From the NCBI RefSeq assembly GCF_036345915.1, contig NZ_CP107785.1:5022001-5086000 (forward strand): a stretch of 64,000 nucleotides of DNA, in the 5' to 3' direction. The first letter of the stretch is position 1. Each line of letters starts with the position of its first letter. A model generated the notes under the pieces. The model had not been told where the DNA came from. It ran no database searches and worked only from the letters and a program-made list of their open reading frames with translations. Shown here piece after piece: positions 53,036 through 60,445 of the stretch. The translations under genes were made by a program, and so were the position numbers. This DNA is from Nocardia sp. NBC_00565. Lineage in GTDB: Bacteria; Actinomycetota; Actinomycetes; Mycobacteriales; Mycobacteriaceae.

Positions 53036-53444
53036 GTGTCGTTGCAGCACTGGGCCGCCCCGGGACCGGAGTGGGGAATCGCACCTTGTTGGTGCCGTAG
53101 TTGACGCCCATCGACAAGCCCTGCGCCGCATACACCTGCCCGGCCGGGCATCGGCACCGGCACCGGGGCCCAGCACCACCGCGACAGTCGGCGCGATGCC
53201 CTGGCACCGCACCCGCGCGGGTATCCGAATTCGCCTGCCGAACAGCCGGACTCGACACCATGGCGCCTTCTTGCGCGACAGGTCGACACCACCGCATCGA
53301 CGACGGGTGGGCTCGGCGGCCGTCGGTGCGCCGAGCCTGCGCGGTCTCGGAGTCGACAGTCTCCGTCCCGCGCGGCTCGTGGTCGACCGACTCCGCCCGG
53401 CGTGGATCCCGAAGTCGCGCAAGGGCGGAGTGGCTGGAGCCGGG
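53036..53444. other. Region without intact gene, holding a decayed MaoC-like gene
   Basis: No intact gene was seen. Minus-strand scraps in different frames, including the clear segment at 53058-53138, look like an eroded MaoC-family hydratase. The remainder shows no further structure. Confidence 0.5.
53058..53138 (-). pseudogene. Remnant of a MaoC-family (enoyl-CoA hydratase 2-like) gene
   Basis: The minus-strand frame gives QVYAAQGLSMGVNYGTNKVRF followed by PTPVPG, which matches the conserved middle of MaoC-like hydratases. Sequence in another frame just upstream (GIAPTVAVVL) may be the preceding TIAHG-region, implying a frameshift. The rest of the gene is unrecognisable. Confidence 0.6.
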
Positions 53445-53810
53445 CTAGAGTTGCGCCGTCAGTGCGGCGGCTTCGGCGCGGAGTAATTCACTGTGGTCGG
53501 AGCGGGCGAGGGTGTCGTATTCGTCGGCGGCCTTGTGACGGTCGGCGATTTCGGTGCGGACGATTTGTTCGATATCGGACTCGGTGAGGTGGCGGCGGCG
53601 GGCTTCGGCGGCGCCGAGGCCTACGGCGCTGGTCTCGATGGCTCCGGCCTTGATGTCCACGGTGTCGATGGCTTCGGCATTGTCGATGGCGCCGAGAGCG
53701 GAGCGCAGACCGGCGATGGCGCTGCGGTCGCGGGTCTTCATCGCGGCGGACAGGGCGGTGCGGAGGCGGTCGCGCAGGGGCACGGACTTGTCGATGGCTT
53801 CGGTGGACAT
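53445..53810 (-). CDS. GatB/YqeY-domain protein
   Basis: The 121-residue protein resembles the YqeY family, related to the tRNA-binding tail of GatB: LRDRLRTALSAAMKTRDRSA, IAGLRSALGAIDNAEAI and LTESDIEQIVRTEIADRHKAADEY. It is shorter than typical YqeY (about 150 residues) because the last helical part is cut back. Its role is unknown. Confidence 0.8.
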   Translation of the reverse strand: MSTEAIDKSVPLRDRLRTALSAAMKTRDRSAIAGLRSALGAIDNAEAIDTVDIKAGAIETSAVGLGAAEARRRHLTESDIEQIVRTEIADRHKAADEYDTLARSDHSELLRAEAAALTAQL

Positions 53811-53893
53811 GGTCGCCGACCGTACGCACCGGGATCGCGCGGGTCGAGGGATTTACTCGAGCGACACGCGAGGTCCCCACACGAACCGCTCGC

Positions 53894-55789
53894 TCACGGC
53901 GTGACGATGGCGAAGTTCGGATCCGGTTCATCGATGACGCCGATGACCTCGGCCAGCTTCGTCGGGTCGCCGCCGAGTGCGATCTCGCCCGCGGCGGTCA
54001 GTGCACCGAAGTCCGTGCCCGCCAGTAAGACCTGGATCATCGTCAGTCGGGTCAGGGTGAACGAAGCGTCGGGTTCCGGGAGATTCGCACGATCGGGCAG
54101 GTCGTAGTGCGTGAGGCGACCGTTGCGCAGTTCGAGCCGGTGGACGCGCTTCTCATCGGTGATGTGCCAATCGGTGACCACATGCAGATCCCAGGCCCTC
54201 GGGCCGTCGATGCGCAGTGCGATGGCATCGAAGACCTGGTCGACGGTCAGCGCGGCGAGCATGGTCGGTGCGTTGGCCGTGGTCGGTGTGCCGAATGAAT
54301 CGTTGCGCAGCTCGTATGCGCCACTGAGATAGAAGTTGCGCCAGGTGGCGTTCTCGGCGCCGTAGCCGAGCTGTTCGAAAGTGCCGGCCTGCAACGCTTT
54401 CGCGGCCGAGTTACTCGGGTCGGCGAAGATGACATAGTTCACGACCTGGGCCACCCACCGGTAGTCACCCGCGTCGTAGGCAACCTGCGCCTTGCGCAGC
54501 ACCTCGTCGGCGCCGCCCATGAATTCCACGTGCCGCCTGGCGGATTCGACCGGCGGATGCTCCCAGAGGTGCGCCGGATTGCCATCGAACCAGCCCATAT
54601 AACGCTGGTAGATGGCCTTCACATTGTGGTTCACCGACCCGTAGTAACCATGGGTGTGCCAGGCGGCGGCGAGCGCGGGCGGCAGCTCCATGGTTTCGGC
54701 GATCTCGATGCCGGTATAGCCCTGGTTCAGTCGCCGCAGTGTCTGGTCGTGCAGATAGCCGTACAGATCTCGTTGCAGCGATAGGAATTCCACCAGCCGA
54801 TCGGTACCCCAGGTCGGCCAATGATGGGAGGCGAACACCACATCGGCGTCGCGGGCGTAGAGGTTGATCGCTTCGGTCAGGTACTTCGCCCACACGTGGG
54901 GGTCGCGCACCAGCGCGCCGCGCAAGGTCAACAGGTTGTGCAGGGTATGCGTGGCGTTCTCGGCCATGCACAGCGCACGATGGTCCGGGAAGTAGAAGTT
55001 CATTTCGGCGGGCGCCTCGGTGCCCGGGGTGATCTGGAAGACGATGCGCACGCCGTCGACCGTCTCCTGCTGCCCGGTCGAGGTGATGTCGAGAGTGGGG
55101 GCGATCAGCGTGATGGTGCCCACCGAGGTGGTCTGCCCGAGTCCCGCACCGACCGACCCCTTCGGGCCGCGCGGCAGCACGGCGCCGTACATATAGGCCG
55201 CCCGGCGCGCCATCGCCGTTCCGGCGTAGATGTTCTCGGCCACCGCATGTTCGAGGAATCCAGCCGGGGCGAGCACCGGACACCGACCGGCGGCGACGTC
55301 CTCGGCGCTGGTGACACCCATGGCGCCGCCGAAATGATCGACGTGCGAGTGGGTGTAGATGAGACCGGTCACCGGCCGCTCGCCCCGGTGGCGACGATAG
55401 AGGTCCAGTCCGGCGGCCGCGGTCTCCGCCGAAACCAGCGGGTCGATGACGATCACACCGGTATCGCCTTCGATCAGCGTCATATTCGACAGGTCGAGGC
55501 CACGCACCTGATAGATCCCGGCCGTGACCTCGTACAGGCCCTGTTTGACGACCAATCCGGATTGACGCCACAGGCTCGGGTTGACCGATGCCGGGCATGG
55601 TTCGCGCAAGAAGCCGTAGGAGTCGTTGTCCCACACCACATTTCCATCAGCATCGCGCACCACAGCCGGCTGGAGAGCGGCGATGAAGCCGCGATCGGCG
55701 TCCGCGAGATCGGTGGTGTCACCGAAGGGAAAGGAACCTCGTTGCTGCTCCGCGACGATGAAATCGCTCGGCTCGGTCGCTGTGCTCAT
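53894..55789 (-). CDS. SdsA-type alkylsulfatase (MBL-fold sulfatase)
   Basis: The 631-residue enzyme hydrolyses alkyl sulfates such as dodecyl sulfate. It has the N-terminal MBL domain with intact zinc motif THSHVDHFGG (His147, His149, Asp151, His152), the dimerisation region (YIFADPSNSAAKALQA-like segment) and a C-terminal SCP-2-like domain (TLTRLTMIQVLLAGTDFGAL). ATG 55789 has GGAGG 6 nt upstream and is preferred over ATG 55795. There is no signal peptide, so it is probably cytoplasmic. Confidence 0.9.
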   Translation of the reverse strand: MSTATEPSDFIVAEQQRGSFPFGDTTDLADADRGFIAALQPAVVRDADGNVVWDNDSYGFLREPCPASVNPSLWRQSGLVVKQGLYEVTAGIYQVRGLDLSNMTLIEGDTGVIVIDPLVSAETAAAGLDLYRRHRGERPVTGLIYTHSHVDHFGGAMGVTSAEDVAAGRCPVLAPAGFLEHAVAENIYAGTAMARRAAYMYGAVLPRGPKGSVGAGLGQTTSVGTITLIAPTLDITSTGQQETVDGVRIVFQITPGTEAPAEMNFYFPDHRALCMAENATHTLHNLLTLRGALVRDPHVWAKYLTEAINLYARDADVVFASHHWPTWGTDRLVEFLSLQRDLYGYLHDQTLRRLNQGYTGIEIAETMELPPALAAAWHTHGYYGSVNHNVKAIYQRYMGWFDGNPAHLWEHPPVESARRHVEFMGGADEVLRKAQVAYDAGDYRWVAQVVNYVIFADPSNSAAKALQAGTFEQLGYGAENATWRNFYLSGAYELRNDSFGTPTTANAPTMLAALTVDQVFDAIALRIDGPRAWDLHVVTDWHITDEKRVHRLELRNGRLTHYDLPDRANLPEPDASFTLTRLTMIQVLLAGTDFGALTAAGEIALGGDPTKLAEVIGVIDEPDPNFAIVTP

Positions 55790-55836
55790 ATCCATCCTCC
55801 TGTGGTGTCAGCTGAATTTGTTCGCCTGCAACAGCT

Positions 55837-56145
55837 TTAGGGCTGTGGATCGGTCAAACCGATTGCGGCCGCGACACATGCGACGGCCAGCACCGCCAGC
55901 ACTGTCGCGGCGACCGTGCCCCTGCCATGGCCGAAGCGCCCCTGATGTAGGGCGCGATTGCGCGACAAACACAGCGCCGCAACAGCAGCCATCGTGATAG
56001 CAGCGCCGATCGGTGCGACACTCGCCGCACGCCACCCGCTGGTCGCGGCATGATTGAGAAACAGCGCGGCGACCACCATCGCGGCGATGGCCGTGCGACG
56101 CCACGCCAACGCGGTGCGCTCGGCAGCCAAACCCTTCGGGCTCAT
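55837..56145 (-). CDS. DUF202 small membrane protein
   Basis: The 102-residue protein has the DUF202 start SPKGLAAERTALAWRRTAIA, then three membrane segments. ATG 56145 overlaps the upstream DUF202 gene stop by 4 bp. Function unknown; it likely pairs with its neighbour. Confidence 0.82.
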   Translation of the reverse strand: MSPKGLAAERTALAWRRTAIAAMVVAALFLNHAATSGWRAASVAPIGAAITMAAVAALCLSRNRALHQGRFGHGRGTVAATVLAVLAVACVAAAIGLTDPQP

Positions 56146-56507
56146 CGCAGCAACACCACCACGCACGCCAACACCGAGACGACGGCGATGCCCGCCGACA
56201 AGATCGGAACCATGATCGTGTCGGGCAGTGGTTCACCGTTGCGCATGGCCTTACCGACGCGCCGCCAATGCCCGTACGCACCGACCGCGATAATGGCCGC
56301 GAGCACGATGCAGCTCATGGCGAGTGTGCGCCGAACGCCCGACATCCGGAGCGGCTGCACCAGTGTGTGCACGGCGACACCGCCCGCGAGCAGGCCGAGC
56401 GAGGTACGCATCCAGGCCAGGAAGGTTCGTTCGTTGGCGAGAGTGAAGCGGTAGTCGATCTCGTCTTCCCCGTCCTCGGATTCCTCGGCGGGGCTGGGGA
56501 GCGTCAT
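56142..56507 (-). CDS. DUF202/YidH-like membrane protein
   Basis: The 121-residue protein has an acidic N terminus (EESEDGEDEIDYRF), the YidH/DUF202 motif LANERTFLAWMRTSLGLLAGGVAV and three membrane segments. ATG 56507 overlaps the DUF3159 stop by 4 bp, and its own stop overlaps the next DUF202 gene, so the three genes form a tightly coupled unit. Confidence 0.83.
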   Translation of the reverse strand: MTLPSPAEESEDGEDEIDYRFTLANERTFLAWMRTSLGLLAGGVAVHTLVQPLRMSGVRRTLAMSCIVLAAIIAVGAYGHWRRVGKAMRNGEPLPDTIMVPILSAGIAVVSVLACVVVLLR

Positions 56508-57181
56508 ACCGCTTCGGCTCGGGTCGCGGGCTGCTCGCGCGTGGCGCGCACCCATAGCCAGGTCGCGGCGAGCATGACTACCAGCGCCGGTTTGCCGAGG
56601 ATCAGTGCGACGGTGCCGAGGATGACTACTTTGTCGGCGAGATACAACGGAAGCATGACCACAACGTGTACCGGCCAGAACACGAACCACGCCAGAGTGA
56701 TTCGCCGATGCAGTCGTAGTCGGGCGGCGGGATCGGCAGGATCGGCCGGTTCGAGGCGGATCCGGCGGCTCACGGTGTAGCTGAGCGGTTTGCCGATGAG
56801 CAGGGTCGCTCCGAACAACACGGTCATCACCACGCACAGTGCGACTTCGGGCAGATAGAACCCGCGGCCCTCACCGGTGATCTCGACGAAGAGCGACAAG
56901 ACCAGAATCACCAAGACCGATATCGCGACCACGCGCACCGTATCGCCCTGGATCAACCGGATCGCGGCCAGCGCGACGGCGATCAGAATGGCGATGAAGA
57001 CGCCGATCTCCGCCCCTGCCACGGAGTAGCCGAGCAGAAATCCGATGGCCGGCGCGGCACCGTCGAGGATGTGTCGCGGACCGTGCACCGCACAGAACTT
57101 GCCCCATATCTCGGCAACCGCAGTTCGGTGTTGCTCCAGTCCAGGAGCCGCGACATGCTGGTCGTCGGGAGTCACGGGCAC
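56504..57181 (-). CDS. DUF3159 membrane protein
   Basis: The 225-residue protein matches DUF3159, an actinobacterial family of integral membrane proteins, with about six membrane segments and motifs such as DGAAPAIGFLLGYSVAG, RLIQGDTVRVV and FVFWPVHVVVMLPLYLADK. It is the first gene of the three-gene membrane unit. Function unknown. Confidence 0.82.
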   Translation of the reverse strand: MPVTPDDQHVAAPGLEQHRTAVAEIWGKFCAVHGPRHILDGAAPAIGFLLGYSVAGAEIGVFIAILIAVALAAIRLIQGDTVRVVAISVLVILVLSLFVEITGEGRGFYLPEVALCVVMTVLFGATLLIGKPLSYTVSRRIRLEPADPADPAARLRLHRRITLAWFVFWPVHVVVMLPLYLADKVVILGTVALILGKPALVVMLAATWLWVRATREQPATRAEAV

Positions 57182-57303
57182 CTCTCCATCGCTGGTCGGT
57201 TTCCTGCCGCAAGCAAACGATCCGCTACGTCAGGTTACCGCCGTAGGTGTGGTCGTCCACGGAGTTCGCGGCACGACAACGCCACCGCGGCGTGCGACGC
57301 CGG

Positions 57304-58035
57304 TCAGAGGGGTGTGGCGTCCTGGAAGGTCATCGCGAGTCGATCCACGACGGAAGCCATGAGTGCGCGCTTGGGTAATCCGAGCGATTTCAGCTCCTCG
57401 GCCCAGGCGTGGTCGCCGAGCGACAGATCGGCGCCGCCGAGACGGCCACGCATACCGGATGGCTCCATCTCCCACTGCGTGCAGCGGGTGATGCCGTCGA
57501 TGTGGGAGTAGGCGTCGAACGACGAGGAGCCGTTGCGCCGCCCCGGAATCGCAAGGCCGGGGCGAACCGTGAGATCGACGACCAACTGACCGTTCTGATG
57601 CAGTACGCCGCGCCGCACGCCGCCCTCGTGCTGTGCGTCGAAATCGGCGATTTCCTTGGGAAATCCCCAGATGCCCCGGCCCGCCGCGAGGGTGAATTCA
57701 CCATCGACCGGGAGGCGGTGGATGAAAACGCCCGCGCCGCCGGTGGACAGGGCGCGCAGATCGCCGAGCGCGCTGGCGGGTCCGGCAGTGTGGTGGCGGA
57801 CCATGAAGGACACGCCGAATTCGTTGTACGGCCCCAGATCGCCATCGACGTAGTCGACGAAGACGAGCGTGCACATGGCGCGACCGCCGGGCAGCCGGAC
57901 AATCTCGAGGCCGGAGTAATCGATGAGCCGCTGCGCGGCCGCCGCCGGCACCGCATAGGTCGCCATGAAGGCGTGCGCGAGCCGGATCCGCACCGGCATC
58001 CGGACTTCTTTGCCCAACACGGTGTGGCTACTCAT
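57304..58035 (-). CDS. Acetoacetate decarboxylase-family protein
   Basis: The 243-residue protein belongs to the acetoacetate decarboxylase superfamily: TLVFVDYVDGDLGPYNEFGVSFMV, AGRGIWGFPKEIADF and the C-terminal hydrophobic region. The lysine in FPKE lies where the Schiff-base lysine is found. ATG 58035 has GGAGGG 5 nt upstream. Many actinobacterial members act on substrates other than acetoacetate, so the reaction is left open. Two near-identical 16-bp direct repeats lie upstream. Confidence 0.8.
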   Translation of the reverse strand: MSSHTVLGKEVRMPVRIRLAHAFMATYAVPAAAAQRLIDYSGLEIVRLPGGRAMCTLVFVDYVDGDLGPYNEFGVSFMVRHHTAGPASALGDLRALSTGGAGVFIHRLPVDGEFTLAAGRGIWGFPKEIADFDAQHEGGVRRGVLHQNGQLVVDLTVRPGLAIPGRRNGSSSFDAYSHIDGITRCTQWEMEPSGMRGRLGGADLSLGDHAWAEELKSLGLPKRALMASVVDRLAMTFQDATPL

Positions 58036-58124
58036 CGGACCCTCCACCCTGGGGCGCAGCGTGAGCCGACCACCGGCTGGTCGACGAAACGTGCGGCGTT
58101 CACGAATCCTCCAAACTAGAACTC

Positions 58125-58196
58125 GTGTCAGAATAGCGATAATTTCGCCCTTGCTGCATCGCTTTTGCCCTGAAGAACACGTTTCAGAATCGCGAT
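58125..58196. promoter_or_regulatory. Direct repeats upstream of the decarboxylase-family gene
   Basis: GTGTCAGAATAGCGAT (58125-58140) and GTTTCAGAATCGCGAT (58181-58196) match at 14 of 16 positions and are 56 bp apart. Both lie upstream of the gene at 58035, so they may be regulator sites. No regulator gene is next to them except the SnoaL-linked TetR. Confidence 0.45.
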
Positions 58197-58239
58197 CAGG
58201 TCCGATGAGTAGCCGATGTTCGCCGATCAGGTCGCGGGC

Positions 58240-58677
58240 CTATGCGATGGACAGCGCCTCGACGAGGTCTGGGACGGCATCGAAGGCGATCGCACGGTCG
58301 AGCGGATTGGAGTACGAGCGCAACCAGGTGATCAATCCATCGCATACGCGGACGATCGAAATGATGTCGAAGGCGAACGCCTTGTCGGTCGGGATGACGG
58401 TGCCGCGCAGGCGATATTCGATGACGACGATGCCGGGGTCGTCGGTTTCGCGAATGGTGACGTTGTCGGCAGATTCATGACGCTGCAGGCCGACGGCGCC
58501 GAGCAGGTGGGCACGGAAGGCCTCGCGCCCCTGGGCGTGCTGCGGAGCACCGGGCGGCGAGAAGGGCAATTCGAGGACCGCATCCTCGGCGAACAGGTCG
58601 GCCTGGTCGCCGTTCGGGCCGGGGGCGGCGAGTTGGACGAATCGTTCGGCGATTTCGCGCGGGGTGACGTTCGACAT
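58240..58677 (-). CDS. SnoaL-like (NTF2-fold) protein
   Basis: The 145-residue protein fits the SnoaL/PhzA-B-type NTF2 fold: TPREIAERFVQLAAPGPNGDQADLFAEDAVLELPFSP, then GREAFRAHL and the end IVRVCDGLITWLRSYSNPLDRA. It may bind or turn over a small hydrophobic compound. It is divergent from the TetR gene and separated from it by two palindromes. Confidence 0.78.
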   Translation of the reverse strand: MSNVTPREIAERFVQLAAPGPNGDQADLFAEDAVLELPFSPPGAPQHAQGREAFRAHLLGAVGLQRHESADNVTIRETDDPGIVVIEYRLRGTVIPTDKAFAFDIISIVRVCDGLITWLRSYSNPLDRAIAFDAVPDLVEALSIA

Positions 58678-58696
58678 GGCGTGCTCCTCTGTACGA

Positions 58697-58746
58697 TAAG
58701 CGGGGTATCCGCCCCGCTTAAATATACGGGGCTACCGCCCCGCTTA
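58697..58746. promoter_or_regulatory. Two tandem TetR operators between snoaL-like and tetR genes
   Basis: Operator 1 is a perfect palindrome TAAGCGGGG-N6-CCCCGCTTA (58697-58720). Operator 2 has the same right half and GGGG-N6-CCCCGCTTA (58728-58746) but an imperfect left half. Centres are 26 bp apart. Both lie between the two divergent starts. Confidence 0.72.
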
Positions 58747-58780
58747 TCTGGCGATGTGATGCAGGACACAGGAGAACCCA

Positions 58781-59332
58781 TTGGATGCGGAACGCCCACT
58801 GCGAGCCGACGCGCGGCGGAACAAGCAACAGATCCTGGAGGCGGCGCGAGCGGCGTTCACGATCGATGGCGTCGGGGTATCCCTGGATGAGATCGCGCGG
58901 CGTGCCGGGGTGGGACCAGGGACGGTCCATCGCCACTTCCCCACGAAGAAGCAGCTGTACGACGCGATCGTCACCGTACATCTCGATGAGTTGCGGCAGG
59001 AGGCGCAGGCGGCTCTGGATAACGGGGACGAAGGCGCGGGATTCTTCCCGTACCTGACCGAACTCATTGAGCGTGCGGGGCCCAAGCAGGACGTGACCGA
59101 GGCACTCGCCGCAGCCGGTGCCGAGCCCGGACCCGTGGCGCAGCAGGCGGCAGCGGATCTGCGGGAAGTGTTCGGCGCGCTACTGAACGGGGCCCAAAAG
59201 TCCGGCGCGGTCCGGGGCGATGTGAACGCCGAGGACGTCCAGGCTGTCGTGGTGGCTGCGCTCGCGGCGCAGCGATACCGCAAAGACGGCGGACGGATCG
59301 CGGACCTGATACTGGGTTGCCTGCGGCCGTAG
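58781..59332 (+). CDS. TetR-family transcriptional repressor
   Basis: The 183-residue protein has a TetR helix-turn-helix (ILEAARAAFTIDGVGVSLDEIARRAGVGPGTVHRHFPTK at about 19-57) and an all-helical C-terminal domain. The start is TTG at 58781 with AGGAG about 6 nt upstream; no closer ATG starts the domain. It is divergent from the SnoaL-like gene and very likely represses it and itself through the palindromes. It ends 18 bp from the convergent xerC. Confidence 0.85.
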   Translation: MDAERPLRADARRNKQQILEAARAAFTIDGVGVSLDEIARRAGVGPGTVHRHFPTKKQLYDAIVTVHLDELRQEAQAALDNGDEGAGFFPYLTELIERAGPKQDVTEALAAAGAEPGPVAQQAAADLREVFGALLNGAQKSGAVRGDVNAEDVQAVVVAALAAQRYRKDGGRIADLILGCLRP

Positions 59333-59350
59333 ACCGGTGCGGCGGGACGG

Positions 59351-60271
59351 TCAGGCGCGGGGGTGGGCCTGGTCGTGGACTTTCTTCAGGCGTTCGATGG
59401 AGACGTGGGTGTACAGCTGGGTGGTGGCCATGCTGGCGTGGCCAAGAAGTTCCTGTACCACGCGTAGGTCGGCGCCCCCCTCGAGGAGATGCGTTGCCGC
59501 CGAATGGCGCAGCCCATGCGGACCCATATCGGGTGCGCCGGGGATCGCCGCGACGACCTCGTGCACAACGGCTCTGGCCTGGCGCTGATCGAGTCGCTTG
59601 CCACGGCGGCCGAGCAACAGTGCGCGGCCGGAGTCGGTCGCGGCGAGTGCGGGACGGCCGAACCGCAGCCAGTTCGCGATGGCCTCGTCGGCAGGCACAC
59701 CGAACGGCACCGACCGCTCCTTATTACCCTTGCCGAGCACGCGGACCAGCCGTCGCTCGCGATCGATATCGTCGAGATCGAGCCCACACAGCTCGCTCAC
59801 CCGGATCCCGGTCGAGTACAACAGCTCCACGATCAGCCGATCTCGCAATGCCATCGGATCACGTTGCACCGCACCGGATTCCGCAGCATCCATGGCTGCG
59901 ACGGCCTGCTGGGTACCGAGCACCGCGGGCAATACCCGATGCGCCTTCGGCGATCCGAGCCGCAGCCCGGGATCGATCGTCAGCCGTCCGGTGCTGGTCA
60001 ACCACCCGGTGAACGTCCTGGCCGAGGACGCCCGCCGCGCCATCGTCGTCCGCGCGGCCCCACCCGCCGACTGTGCGGCCAGCCACGACCGCAACAACGC
60101 CAAATCCAGCTCCCGCACCGCCGAATCCGCCGACCGCGCCACCAAATGCCCCAACAACGATCGCGCGTCCCCCACATACGCCCGTGCCGTATGCGCCGAC
60201 CGATTCCGCCCGAGCCGCAGATGCCGCTCGAACTCCGTCAGCAACGCCTCCAGATCCTCCGGCAACTCCAT
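59351..60271 (-). CDS. xerC: Tyrosine recombinase XerC
   Basis: The 306-residue enzyme resolves chromosome dimers with XerD at dif. It has the core-binding N-terminal domain and the catalytic residues Arg in STGIRVSEL, Lys in [11 protein letters not shown], His-Arg in [12 protein letters not shown], His in [15 protein letters not shown] and the nucleophile tyrosine in the same motif. It sits in the conserved actinobacterial place next to dprA and is a housekeeping gene, not an island integrase. Confidence 0.93.
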   Translation of the reverse strand: MELPEDLEALLTEFERHLRLGRNRSAHTARAYVGDARSLLGHLVARSADSAVRELDLALLRSWLAAQSAGGAARTTMARRASSARTFTGWLTSTGRLTIDPGLRLGSPKAHRVLPAVLGTQQAVAAMDAAESGAVQRDPMALRDRLIVELLYSTGIRVSELCGLDLDDIDRERRLVRVLGKGNKERSVPFGVPADEAIANWLRFGRPALAATDSGRALLLGRRGKRLDQRQARAVVHEVVAAIPGAPDMGPHGLRHSAATHLLEGGADLRVVQELLGHASMATTQLYTHVSIERLKKVHDQAHPRA

Positions 60272-60445
60272 CCCCCCACCGTCACCGCCACAACCACAAT
60301 TGGCAAGTCAGCACGCCGCATGCCGTAGCTCACATGCGCTGTCAGAGATCGTTGGCGGCCGCCAACATGTGTCGATACCTGCCAGCGGCCAGTGGTTGAC
60401 CGACCTGCGACCACCGAGTCGAATCTCGGGCGATTTTCTGCGATC

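Noticed and set aside
52830..53297. Minus-strand ORF of 155 codons as an intact gene
   Set aside because: Only a short MaoC-like segment is recognisable and the rest overlaps the MBL-fold gene in antisense.
59351..60271. Tyrosine recombinase as integrase of the rlmN island
   Set aside because: It is XerC in its conserved place beside dprA, about 16 kb away and outside the repeats.
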